Shown here in pieces: positions 28,701 through 39,542 of a stretch of DNA of 64,000 bases. The DNA comes from Colletes latitarsis (lineage: Eukaryota; Arthropoda; Insecta; Hymenoptera; Colletidae). The position numbers and the translations under genes were made by a program. The notes below the pieces were generated by a model. The model made no database searches. It saw only the letters and a program-made list of their open reading frames with translations, and was not told the DNA's origin. The DNA lies in contig NW_027488368.1 in assembly GCF_051014445.1 (NCBI RefSeq), positions 22,852,001 through 22,916,000 on the forward strand. Direction: 5' to 3'. Each line of letters opens with the position of its first letter. Position 1 is the stretch's first letter.

Positions 28701-30509
28701 ACCAGGTTTAATGTACTGTTTCAGTGTGGTACCACATTACTACGTGATCCAAACCAGGAAAAACCCAGGATCTTTTCAACAAGTATGTGAAGAATGCGAA
28801 AGTATGAGATAGATGGTGGCAAATCCTAGACCTAACCCAGACCAAACATGCGTTATCATCTGAAATATTGATCGAACCCAGGTTTCATGGACTGTTTCAG
28901 TGTGATACCACATTACTACGTGATCCAAACCAGAAATACCCAGGATCTGTTCAACAAGTATGTGAAGAATGCGATTGTATGAATCTGATGTGGGCATATC
29001 CCAGGCCTAACCCAGACCTAACCTGCGTCATTATCTAAAATATTGATCGAAACCAGGTTCAATTGACTGTTTCAGTATGGTACCACATTACTACGTGGTC
29101 CAAACCAGAAAAAACCTAGGATCTGTTCAACAAGTATGTGAAGAATGCGAAAGTATGAGCCAGATGACGGCAAATCACAGACCTATCCCAGACCCAACTT
29201 GCGTTATCCCCTGAAATATTGGTCGAGACCAGGGTTAGTCGACTGTTTCAGTGTGGTACCACTTTACTACGTGATCCAAACCAGAAAAAACCTAGGATCT
29301 GTTCAACAAGTATGTGAAGAATGCGAAAGTATGAGCCAGATGAGGGCAAATCCCACGCCTAACCTAGACCTAACCTGCGTTATCATCTAAAACATTGATC
29401 GAAACCAGGTTTAATTGACTGTTTCAGTGTGGTACCACATTACTACGTGATCCAAACCAGAAAAAGCCCAGCATAAGGCAAGCAAGTATGAGAAATATGC
29501 GAAAGTATGAGCCTGATGAGGGCAAATCCCTCGCCTAACCTAGACCTAACCTGCGTTATCATCTAAAACATTGATCGAAACCAGGTTTAGTTGACTGTTT
29601 CAGTGTGGTACCACATTACTACGTGATCCAAACCAGAAAAAGCCCAGGATAAGGCAAGCAAGTATGTGAAGAATGCGAAAGTATGAGCCTGATGAGGACA
29701 AATCCCACGCCTAACCTAGACCTAACCTCCGTTATCATCTAAAATATTGATCGCAACCAGGTTTCATTGACTGTTTCAGTGTGGTACCACATTACTACGT
29801 GATCGAAACCAGAAATAACCCAGGATCTGTTCAACAAGTATGTGAAGAATGCGAAAGTATGGGTCTGATGGAGGCAAATCCCAGGCGTAACCTAGACCGA
29901 GCATGAGTTATCCTCTAAAATATTGATCGAAACCAGGTTTAATGGGCTGTTTCAGTGTGGTACCACATTACTACGAGATCCAGACCAGTGAAAGCCCAGG
30001 ACCTGGCCGACAAGTATGTGAGAAATGCGAAGATATGGGCCTGATGACGGCAGATCCGACACCTATCCCAGACCTAACTTGCGTTATCCTCTAAAATATT
30101 GATCGAGACCAGGATTAATCGACTGTTTCAGTGTGGTACCACATTACTACCTGATCCAAACCTGAAAAAACCTAGGATCTGTTCAACAAGTATGTGGAGA
30201 ATGCGAAAGTATGAGCCATATGATGGCAAATCCCAGACCTATCCCAGACCGAACTTGCGTTATCCTCTAAAATATTGGTCGAGACCAGGGATAGTCGACT
30301 GTTTCAGTGTGGTACCACATTACAACGTGATCCAAACCAGCAATAACCCAGGATCTGATCAACAAGTATGTGAAGAATGCGAAAGTATGGGTCTGATGAG
30401 GGCAAATCCCAGGCCTATCCCAGACCCAACTTGCGCTATCCTCTAAAATATTGGTCGAGACCAGGGTTAGTCGACTGTTTCAGTGTGGTGCCACTTTACT
30501 ACGTGAGTC
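25755..30509 (+). repeat. Satellite block related to flanking HORs by 4,396- and 4,572-bp offsets
   Basis: About 27 monomers. The segment at about 24,960-26,010 recurs at about 29,356-30,406 (offset 4,396, 25 monomers). The segment at about 26,050-27,200 recurs at about 30,622-31,770 (offset 4,572, 26 monomers). Monomers near 27,750-28,240 recur at 32,500-32,990. The block therefore looks like an older copy of the adjacent 3.5-kb HOR with different internal gains and losses. No gene seen. Confidence 0.82.
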
Positions 30510-33500
30510 AAACCAGCAATAACCCAGGATCTGTTCAACAAGTATGTGAAGAATGCGATTGTATGAATCTGATGTGGGCAAATCCCAGGCCTAACCCAGA
30601 CCTAACCTGCGTCATTATCTAAAATATTGATCGAAACCAGGTTCAATTGACTGTTTCAGTGTGGTACCACATTACTACGTGATCCAAACCAGAAAAAACC
30701 TAGGATCTGTACAACAAGTATGTGAAGAATGCGAAAGTATGAGCCAGATGACGGCAAATCACAGACCTATCCCAGACCCAACTTGCGTTATCCCCTAAAA
30801 TATTGGTCGAGACCAGGGTTAGTCGACTGTTTCAGTGTGGTACCACTTTACTACGTGATCCAAACCAGCAATAACCCAGGATCTGTTGAACAAGTATGTG
30901 AAGAATGCGATAGTATGAGTCTGATGAGTGCAAATCCCAGGCCTAACCTAGACCTAACATGCGGTATCATCTAGAATATTGATCGAAACCAGGTTTAATC
31001 GACTGATTCAGTGTGGTACCACATTACCACGTGATCCAATCGAGAAAAAGCCCAGGATCTGGCCAACGAGTATGCGAAAAATGCAAAAGTATGACCCAGA
31101 TGATGGCAACTCCCAGACCTATCCCGGACCCAACTTGATTTATCCTCTAAAATATTGGCCGAGACCAGGGTTAGTCGACTGTTTCAGTGTGGTACCACTA
31201 TACCACGTGATCCAAACCAGAAATAACCCAGGATCTGTTGTACAAGTATGTGAAGAATGCGATAGTATGGGTCTGATGGGGGCAAATCCCAAGCCTAACC
31301 TAGACCGAGCATGAGTTTTCCTCTAAAATATTGATCGATACCAGGTTTAATGTACTGCTTCAGTGTGGTACCACATTACTACGTGATCCAAACCAGGAAA
31401 AGCCCAGGATCTGTTCAACAAGTATGTGAAGAATGCGAAGTATGAGACAGATGGTGGCAAATCCTAGACCTAACCCAGACCTAACATGCGTTACCATCTA
31501 AAATATTGATCGAAACCAGGTTTCATGGACTGTTTCAGTGTGATACCACATTACTACGTGATCCATACCAGAAATACCCAGGATCTGTTCAACAAGTATG
31601 TGAAGAATGCGAAAGTATGAGCCAGATGAGGGCAAATCCCACGCCTAACCTAGACCTAACCTGCGTTATCATCTAAAATATTGATCGAAACCAGGTTTAA
31701 TTGACTGTTTCAGTGTGGTACCACATTACTACGTGATCCAAACCAGAAAAAACCTAGGATCTGTTCAACAAGTATGTGAAGAATGCGAAAGTATGAGCCA
31801 GATGACGGCAAATCACAGACCTATCCCAGACCCAACTTGCGTTATCCCCTAAAATATTGGTCGAGACCAGGGTTAGTCGACTGTTTCAGTGTGGTACCAC
31901 TTTACTACGTGATCCAAACCAGCAATAACCCAGGATCTGTTGAACAAGTATGTGAAGAATGCGATAGTATGAGTCTGATGAGTGCAAATCCCAGGCCTAA
32001 CCTAGGCCTAACATGCGTTATCATCTAGATTATTGATCGAAACCAGGTATAATCGACTGATTCAGTGTGGTACCACATTACCACGTGATCCAATCGAGAA
32101 AAAGCCCAGGATCTGGCCAACGAGTATGCGAAAAATGCAAAAGTATGACCCAGATGATGGCAAATCCCAGACCTATCCCAGACCCAACTTGATTTATCCT
32201 CTAAAATATTGGCCGAGACCAGGGTTAGTCGACTGTTTCAGTGTGGTACCACTATACTACGTGATCCAAACCAGAAATAACCCAGGATCTGTTGTACAAG
32301 TAATGTGAAGAATGCGATAATATGAGTCTGATGGGGGCAAATCCCAAGCCTAACCTAGACCGAGCATGAGTTTTCCTCTAAAATATTGATCGATACCAGG
32401 TTTAATGTACTGCTTCAGTGTGGTACGACATTACTACGTGATCCAAACCAGGAAAAGCCCAGGATCTGTTCAACAAGTATGTGAAGAATGCGAAGTATGA
32501 GACAGATGGTGGCAAATCCTAGACCTAACCCAGACCTAACATGCGTTATCATCTAAAATATTGATCGAAACCAGGTTTCATGGACTGTTTCAGTGTGATA
32601 CCACATTACTACGTGATCCAAACCAGAAATAACCCAGGATCTGTTGAACAAGTATGTGAAGAATGCGATAGTATGAGTCTGATGAGGGCAAATCCCAGGC
32701 CTATCCCAGACCTAACTTGCGTTATCCCCTAAAATATTGGTCGAGACCAGGGTTAGTCGACTGTTTCAGTGTGGTACCACATTACTACGTGATCCAAACC
32801 AGGAAAAACCCAGGATCTGTTCAACAAGTATGTGAAGAATGCGATAGTATGAGACAGATGGTGGCAAATCCTAGACCTAACCCAGACCAAACATGCGTTA
32901 TCATCTAAAATATTGATCGAACCCAGGTTTCATGGACTGTTTCAGTGTGATACCACATTACTACGTGATCCAAACCAGAACAAACCCAGGATCTGTTCAA
33001 CAAGTATGTGAAGAATGCGATAGTATGAATCTGATGTGGGCAAATCCCAGGCCTAACCCAGACCTAACCTGCGTCATTATCTAAAATATTGATCGAAACC
33101 AGGTTTAATTGACTGTTTCAGTGTGGTACCACATTACTACGTGATCCAAACCAGAAAAAACTCAGGATCTGTTCAACGAGTATGCGAAAAATGCGAAAGT
33201 ATGAGCCAGATGAGGTCAAATCCTAGACCTAACCCAGACCTACCATGCGTTACCCTCAAAAATATTGATCGAAACCAGGTTTAATCGACTGTTTCAGTGT
33301 GGTACCACATTACTACGTGATCCAAACAGGAAAAAAACCCAGGATCTGTTCAACAAGTATGTGAAGAATGCGAAAGTATGAGGCTGATGAGGGCAAATCC
33401 CAGGTCTAACCTAGACCTAACCGTCGTTATCATCTAAAATATTGATCGCAACCTGGTTTCATTGACTGTTTCAGTGTGGTACCACATTACTACGTGATCC

Positions 33501-34028
33501 AAACCAGAAAAAACCCAGCATCTGTTCAACAAGTATGAGAAATATGCGAAAGTACGAGTCTCATGAGGGCAAATACCAGGCCTAACCTAGACCTATCATG
33601 GTGTAACGTCTAAAATATTGGTCGTATCAAGGTTTAATTAACTGTTTCAGTGTGGAACCACATTAATACGTGATCCGATCCAGAAAAATCCATGGATTTG
33701 CCCAACAAGTATGAGAAATATGCGAAAGTTTGAGTCTGATGAGGGCAAATGCCAGGCCTAACCTAGACCTAACATGCGTTATCATCTAAAATATTGATCG
33801 AAACCAGGTTTAATTAACTGTTTCAGTGTGGTACCACATTACTACGTGATCCAATCCAGAAAAATCCAAGGATCTGCCCAACAGGTATGAGAAATATGCG
33901 AAAGTTTGAGTCTGATGAGGGCAAATTCCAGGCCTAACCTAGAACTAACATGCGTTATCCGCTAAAATGTTGATCGTGACCAGGTTTAATCGACTGCTTC
34001 TGTGTGGTACCACATTACTACCTGATCC
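30510..34028 (+). repeat. 20-monomer HOR of 3,519 bp, copy 1
   Basis: The anchor GATTGTATGAATCTGATGTG lies at about 30,557 and again at 34,076 (offset 3,519). Within it, the segment starting near 30,729 repeats near 31,783 (offset 1,054, six monomers), so the HOR is nested. Divergent monomers at about 33,560-33,960, such as CATGGTGTAACGTCTAAA, lie at its right end. Confidence 0.88.
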
Positions 34029-37000
34029 AAACCAGAAATAACCCAGGATCTGTTCAACAAGTATGTGAAGAATGCGATTGTATGAATCTGATGTGGGCAA
34101 ATCCCAGGCCTAACCCAGACCTAACCTGCGTCATTATCTAAAATATTGATCGAAACCAGGTTCAATTGACTGTTTCAGTGTGGTACCACATTACTACGTG
34201 ATCCAAACCAGAAAAAACCTAGGATCTGTACAACAAGTATGTGAAGAATGCGAAAGTATGAGCCAGATGACGGCAAATCACAGACCTATCCCAGACCCAA
34301 CTTGCGTTATCCCCTAAAATATTGGTCGAGACCAGGGTTAGTCGACTGTTTCAGTGTGGTACCACTTTACTACGTGATCCAAACCAGCAATAACCCAGGA
34401 TCTGTTGAACAAGTATGTGAAGAATGCGATAGTATGAGTCTGATGAGTGCAAATCCCAGGCCTAACCTAGACCTAACATGCGGTATCATCTAGAATATTG
34501 ATCGAAACCAGGTATAATCGACTGATTCAGTGTGGTACCACATTACCACGTGATCCAATCGAGAAAAAGCCCAGGATCTGGCCAACGAGTATGCGAAAAA
34601 TGCAAAAGTATGACCCAGATGATGGCAAATCCCAGACCTATCCCAGACCCAACTTGATTTATCCTCTAAAATATTGGCCGAGACCAGGGTTAGTCGACTG
34701 TTTCAGTGTGGTACCACTATACTACGTGATCCAAACCAGAAATAACCCAGGATCTGTTGTACAAGTATGTGAAGAATGCGATAATATGGGTCTGATGGCG
34801 GCAAATCCCAAGCCTAACCTAGACCGAGCATGAGTTTTCCTCTAAAATATTGATCGATACCAGGTTTAATGTACTGCTTCAGTGTGGTACGACATTACTA
34901 CGTGATCCAAACCAGGAAAAGCCCAGGATCTGTTCAACAAGTATGTGAAGAATGCGAAGTATGAGACAGATGGTGGCAAATCCTAGACCTAACCCAGACC
35001 TAACATGCGTTACCATCTAAAATATTGATCGAAACCAGGTTTCATGGACTGTTTCAGTGTGATACCACATTACTACGTGATCCATACCAGAAATACCCAG
35101 GATCTGTTCAACAAGTATGTGAAGAATGCGAAAGTATGAGCCAGATGAGGGCAAATCCCACGCCTAACCTAGACCTAACCTGCGTTATCATCTAAAATAT
35201 TGATCGAAACCAGGATTAATTGACTGTTTCAGTGTGGTACCACATTACTACGTGATCCAAACCAGAAAAAACCTAGGATCTGTTCAACAAGTATGTGAAG
35301 AATGCGAAAGTATGAGCCAGATGACGGCAAATCACAGACCTATCCCAGACCCAACTTGCGTTATCCCCTAAAATATTGGTCGAGACCAGGGTTAGTCGAC
35401 TGTTTCAGTGTGGTACCACTTTACTACGTGATCCAAACCAGCAATAACCCAGGATCTGTTGAACAAGTATGTGAAGAATGCGATAGTATGAGTCTGATGA
35501 GTGCAAATCCCAGGCCTAACCTAGGCCTAACATGCGTTATCATCTAGATTATTGATCGAAACCAGGTATAATCGACTGATTCAGTGTGGTACCACATTAC
35601 CACGTGATCCAATCGAGAAAAAGCCCAGGATCTGGCCAACGAGTATGCGAAAAATGCAAAAGTATGACCCAGATGATGGCAAATCCCAGACCTATCCCAG
35701 ACCCAACTTGATTTATCCTCTAAAATATTGGCCGAGACCAGGGTTAGTCGACTGTTTCAGTGTGGTACCACTATACTACGTGATCCAAACCAGAAATAAC
35801 CCAGGATCTGTTGTACAAGTAATGTGAAGAATGCGATAATATGAGTCTGATGGGGGCAAATCCCAAGCCTAACCTAGACCGAGCATGAGTTTTCCTCTAA
35901 AATATTGATCGATACCAGGTTTAATGTACTGCTTCAGTGTGGTACGACATTACTACGTGATCCAAACCAGGAAAAGCCCAGGATCTGTTCAACAAGTATG
36001 TGAAGAATGCGAAGTATGAGACAGATGGTGGCAAATCCTAGACCTAACCCAGACCTAACATGCGTTATCATCTAAAATATTGATCGAAACCAGGTTTCAT
36101 GGACTGTTTCAGTGTGATACCACATTACTACGTGATCCAAACCAGAAATAACCCAGGATCTGTTGAACAAGTATGTGAAGAATGCGATAGTATGAGTCTG
36201 ATGAGGGCAAATCCCAGGCCTATCCCAGACCTAACTTGCGTTATCCCCTAAAATATTGGTCGAGACCAGGGTTAGTCGACTGTTTCAGTGTGGTACCACA
36301 TTACTACGTGATCCAAACCAGGAAAAACCCAGGATCTGTTCAACAAGTATGTGAAGAATGCGATAGTATGAATCTGATGTGGGCAAATCCCAGGCCTAAC
36401 CCAGACCTAACCTGCGTCATTATCTAAAATATTGATCGAAACCAGGTTTAATTGACTGTTTCAGTGTGGTACCACATTACTACGTGATCCAAACCAGAAA
36501 AAACTCAGGATCTGTTCAACAAGTATGCGAAAAATGCGAAAGTATGAGCCAGATGAGGTCAAATCCTAGACCTAACCCAGACCTACCATGCGTTACCCTC
36601 AAAAATATTGATCGAAACCAGGTTTAATCGACTGTTTCAGTGTGGTACCACATTACTACGTGATCCAAACAGGAAAAAAACCCAGGATCTGTTCAACAAG
36701 TATGTGAAGAATGCGAAAGTATGAGGCTGATGAGGGCAAATCCCAGGTCTAACCTAGACCTAACCGTCGTTATCATCTAAAATATTGATCGCAACCTGGT
36801 TTCATTGACTGTTTCAGTGTGGTACCACATTACTACGTGATCCAAACCAGAAAAAACCCAGCATCTGTTCAACAAGTATGAGAAATATGCGAAAGTACGA
36901 GTCTCATGAGGGCAAATACCAGGCCTAACCTAGACCTATCATGGTGTAACGTCTAAAATATTGGTCGTATCAAGGTTTAATTAACTGTTTCAGTGTGGAA

Positions 37001-37280
37001 CCACATTAATACGTGATCCGATCCAGAAAAATCCATGGATTTGCCCAACAAGTATGAGAAATATGCGAAAGTTTGAGTCTGATGAGGGCAAATGCCAGGC
37101 CTAACCTAGACCTAACATGCGTTATCATCTAAAATATTGATCGAAACCAGGTTTAATTAACTGTTTCAGTGTGGTACCACATTACTACGTGATCCAATCC
37201 AGAAAAATCGAAGGATCTGCCCAACAGGTATGAGAAATATGCGAAAGTTTGAGTCTGATGAGGGCAAATTCCAGGCCTAA
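34029..37280 (+). repeat. HOR of the 3,519-bp family, copy 2 lacking one monomer
   Basis: Second tandem copy of 30,510-34,028. The offset is 3,519 bp up to about 36,360 and 3,343 bp after it, so exactly one monomer (the GAGACAGATGGTGGC type near 32,850 in copy 1) is missing. The resulting junction near 36,365 joins two monomers in perfect phase. The copy ends near 37,280, where the large 37-49 kb duplicated segment starts. Confidence 0.88.
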
Positions 37281-38863
37281 CCTAGACCTAACATGCGTTA
37301 TCCTCCAAAATATTGGTCGTATCCAGGTTTAATTGACTCTTTCAGTGTGGTACCACATTACTACGGGATTCAAACCAGAAAAAACCCAGGATCAGTTCAA
37401 CAAGTATGTGAAGAATGCGAAAGTATGGGTCTGATGATGGCCAATCCCAGGCCTAACCTAGGCCTAACATGAGTTATTCTCTAAAATATTGATCGAAACC
37501 AGGTTTAATGGACTGTTTCAGTGTAGTACCACATTACTACGTGATCCAGACCAGTGAAAGCCCAGGATCTGGCCAACGAGTATGTGAGAAATGCGAAGGT
37601 ATGAGCCTGATGAGGGCAGATCCCACACCAATCCCTGACCTAACTTGCGTTATCCTCTAAAATATTGATTGAGACCAGGATTAGTCGACAGTTTCAGTGT
37701 GGTACCACATTACTACGTGATCCAAACCAGAAAAAGCCCGGGATCAGGCAAACAAGTATGAGAAATATGCGAAAGTATGAGCCTCTTGAGGGCAAATCCC
37801 AGACCTAACCCTGACCTAACATGCGATATCCTTTAAAATATTGACCGAGACTAGGTTTCATGGACTGTTTCCGTGTGGCACCACATTACTACGTGATCCA
37901 AACCAGAAAAAGACCAGGATATGGCCAACAAGTATGAAAAAGATGCGAAAGTATGAGCCTCATGAGGGCAAATCCCACACCTAACCGAGTCCTAACCGGC
38001 GTTATCCTCTAAAATGTTGATCGTGACCAGGTTTAATCGACTGTTTCAGTGTGGTACCACATTACTACGTGATCCAAACCGGAATAAAACCCAGGATCTG
38101 TTCAACAAGTATGTGAAGAATGCGAAAGCATGAGTCTGATGAGGGCAAATCCCAGGCCTAACCTAGACCTAACCTGCGTTATCATCTAAAATACTGATCG
38201 AAACCAGGTTTAATTGACTGTTTCAGTGTGGTACCACATTACTATGTGATCCAAACCAGAAAAAACCCAGGATCTGCTCAACAAGTATGTGAAGAATGCG
38301 AAAGTATGAGACAGATGATGGCAAATCCTAGACCTATCCCAGACCTAGCATGCGTTATCATCTAAAATATTCATCGAAACCAGGTTTAATAGACTGCTTC
38401 AGTGTGGTACCACATTACTACGTGATCCATACTAGAAAAATCCAAGGATCTGGCCAATAAGTATGAGAAATATGCGAAAGTATGAGTCTCATGAGGGCAA
38501 ATCCCAGGCCTAACCTAGACCTAACATGGTGTAACCTCTAAAATATTGGTCGTATCCAGGTTTAATTGACTGTTTCAGTGTAGTACCACATTACTACGTG
38601 ATCCAGACCAGTGAAAGCCCAGGATCTGGCCAACGAGTATGTGAGAAATGCGAAGGTGTGAGCCTGATGAGTGCAGATCCAACACCTATCCCAGACCTAA
38701 CTTGCGTTATCCTCTAAAATATTGATCGATATCAGGATTAATCGACTGTTTCAGTGTGGTACCACTTTACTACGTGATCCAAACCAGAAAAAACCCAGGA
38801 TCTGTTCAACAAGTATGTGAAGAATGCGAAAGTATGACCCAAATGAGGGCAAATCCCACACCT

Positions 38864-38874
38864 ATCCCAGACAT

Positions 38875-38879
<5 letters not shown>
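38864..38879 (+). repeat. Left target-site duplication of the LINE
   Basis: ATCCCAGACATAAC followed by TT, which cannot be told apart from the poly-T. It matches 41,028-41,043 exactly, giving a duplication of 14 bp, or 16 bp if the two T are counted. The base before it is T here and G at the right copy, which sets the outer limit. Confidence 0.93.

Positions 38880-38912
<33 letters not shown>
38878..38912 (-). other. LINE poly(A) tail (T35 on plus strand)
   Basis: Thirty-five T in a row joining satellite (ACATAAC) to the LINE 3' end (GTCGTGGGG). Up to two of these T belong to the target duplication. This is the tail expected for target-primed reverse transcription of a minus-strand insertion. 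Confidence 0.9.
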
Positions 38913-38913
<1 letters not shown>

Positions 38914-38946
38914 TCGTGGGGAAAATCTTCGAAAGACTCCCTCCCA

Positions 38947-38970
38947 CCTCTCCCCAAGGAGGTGGGAGGG
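38947..38970 (+). repeat. 24-bp direct repeat, left copy (palindrome centre)
   Basis: Begins CCTCTCCCCAAGG and ends GTGGGAGGG. It is identical to 39,061-39,084, 114 bp away, and covers the loop and the inner part of the inverted repeat. The two copies bound the inverted segment, which fits a two-step template switch at this hairpin. Confidence 0.9.
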
Positions 38971-38995
38971 AGTCTTTCGAAGATTTTCCCCACGA

Positions 38996-38996
<1 letters not shown>

Positions 38997-39031
<35 letters not shown>
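38997..39031 (+). other. Inverted second poly(A) tract (A35)
   Basis: Thirty-five A joining the inverted LINE 3' end (CCCCACGAC) to an inverted copy of the satellite flank (GTTATGTCTGGGATAGG). Its length equals the T35 run exactly, so it is a copy of that tail and not an independent polyadenylation. Confidence 0.9.
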
Positions 39032-39034
<3 letters not shown>

Positions 39035-39060
39035 ATGTCTGGGATAGGTGTGGGATTTGC

Positions 39061-39084
39061 CCTCTCCCCAAGGAGGTGGGAGGG
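39061..39084 (+). repeat. 24-bp direct repeat, right copy (edge of intact LINE 3' UTR)
   Basis: Identical to 38,947-38,970. The first bases are shared between the inverted satellite copy (GCCCTC) and the element (CCTCTCCCC), a microhomology of about 4 bp at the junction. Confidence 0.9.
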
Positions 39085-39542
39085 GTGTGTGGGATTCCCC
39101 GCGCCCGTACAACGACAGGCGCGGGACCTACCCACTAAAAACCCCACGGTGACCCTTCGGCACGCTTTGGGAGGATACCGGGAATCGCACGAAGCATTCT
39201 TCCGGTATCCTCCCCGTGTCCGCGCTTTCGCGCCCATCCCCCGGGGGGACAATCGGTCCCCCCAGTAGACACACTGCCTCATAGCGGCGGGACGGGGCCA
39301 CTCCATCCCGCCGCTATCCGTCCCGGGGCCGCGTTTAGTGGCGGCTGCGAGCCCCAACTCGCAACCGCCCCCGACCCCGTTTCCACCCCACGGCGGCCGG
39401 GCGTTCATGGCCGCACCAGACCGCCGAGGATGCCTCCCCTTGCGTCGGACCGGTAGGGGGAGGCACTCCTACCCCCAACCGGTCCGACCCGGCGCCGCCT
39501 GGCGGGAGGAGGGTCCCCTCAGGACCCCCCTCCCAGCCTAGG
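39065..39542 (-). other. LINE 3' UTR with a chain of stem-loops
   Basis: Non-coding 3' region between the TGA and the rearranged tail. I can pair at least six inverted repeats by eye: 39,504-39,516/39,522-39,534 (13 bp, one mismatch); 39,444-39,460/39,472-39,488 (11 + 5 bp with one A-A mismatch); 39,281-39,292/39,306-39,317 (12 bp, perfect); 39,243-39,250/39,256-39,263 (8 bp); 39,169-39,181/39,202-39,214 (13 bp, perfect); 39,098-39,105/39,118-39,125 (8 bp). A seventh, 12-bp stem lies at 38,939-38,950/38,959-38,970. In related LINEs the RT recognises structured 3' UTR RNA. That these stems serve this role here is inference. Confidence 0.75.

Larger units (their letters stand above)
1..38863 (+). 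repeat. 176-bp satellite DNA array, left block
   Basis: The whole stretch is a head-to-tail tandem array of a monomer of about 176 bp (observed spacings 174-177), always in the same orientation. Landmarks in order within a typical unit are CTAAAATATTGATCGAAACC, AGGTTTAATCGACTGTTTCA, GTGGTACCAC, TTACTACGTGATCCAAACC, CCCAGGATCTGTTCAACAAG, TATGTGAAGAATGCGAAAG, TCTGATGAGGGCAAATCCC and AGGCCTAACCTAGACCTAAC. Monomers differ mainly by substitutions and by rare 1-2-nt deletions, for example a class reading GCGAAGTATG instead of GCGAAAGTATG near 26,865, 31,437 and 34,957. Several variant classes recur and mark higher-order repeats, listed separately. The unit contains a perfect 10-bp palindrome (GTGGTACCAC) and a short inverted pair AAACC-A-GGTTT. 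There is no gene. The open frames of 60-115 codons are fortuitous, because the period is not a multiple of three and the frames close in sister monomers. Confidence 0.97.
38845..39064. repeat. Perfect inverted repeat, 106-bp arms with 8-nt loop
   Basis: Positions 38,845-38,950 and 38,959-39,064 are exact reverse complements, separated only by TCCCCAAG (38,951-38,958). I checked the pairing through the arms: GAGGGC at the outer left pairs with GCCCTC at the outer right. From outside in, each arm holds 33 bp of satellite, a 35-nt T (left) or A (right) run, and 38 bp of LINE 3' end (GTCGTGGGG...ACCTC). The left satellite part is the genuine flank. The right one is an inverted copy placed inside the element. 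Pairing stops abruptly beyond the arms (T 38,844 against T 39,065). Confidence 0.95.

Noticed and set aside
38878..39031. LINE twin-priming inversion
   Set aside because: The inverted segment contains target satellite DNA and the poly(A) tail. Twin priming inverts internal element sequence only.
38738..39408. Frames with poly-Phe and poly-Lys runs across the LINE 3' junction
   Set aside because: They translate the T35 and A35 tracts and the palindrome. They are artefacts of the homopolymers.
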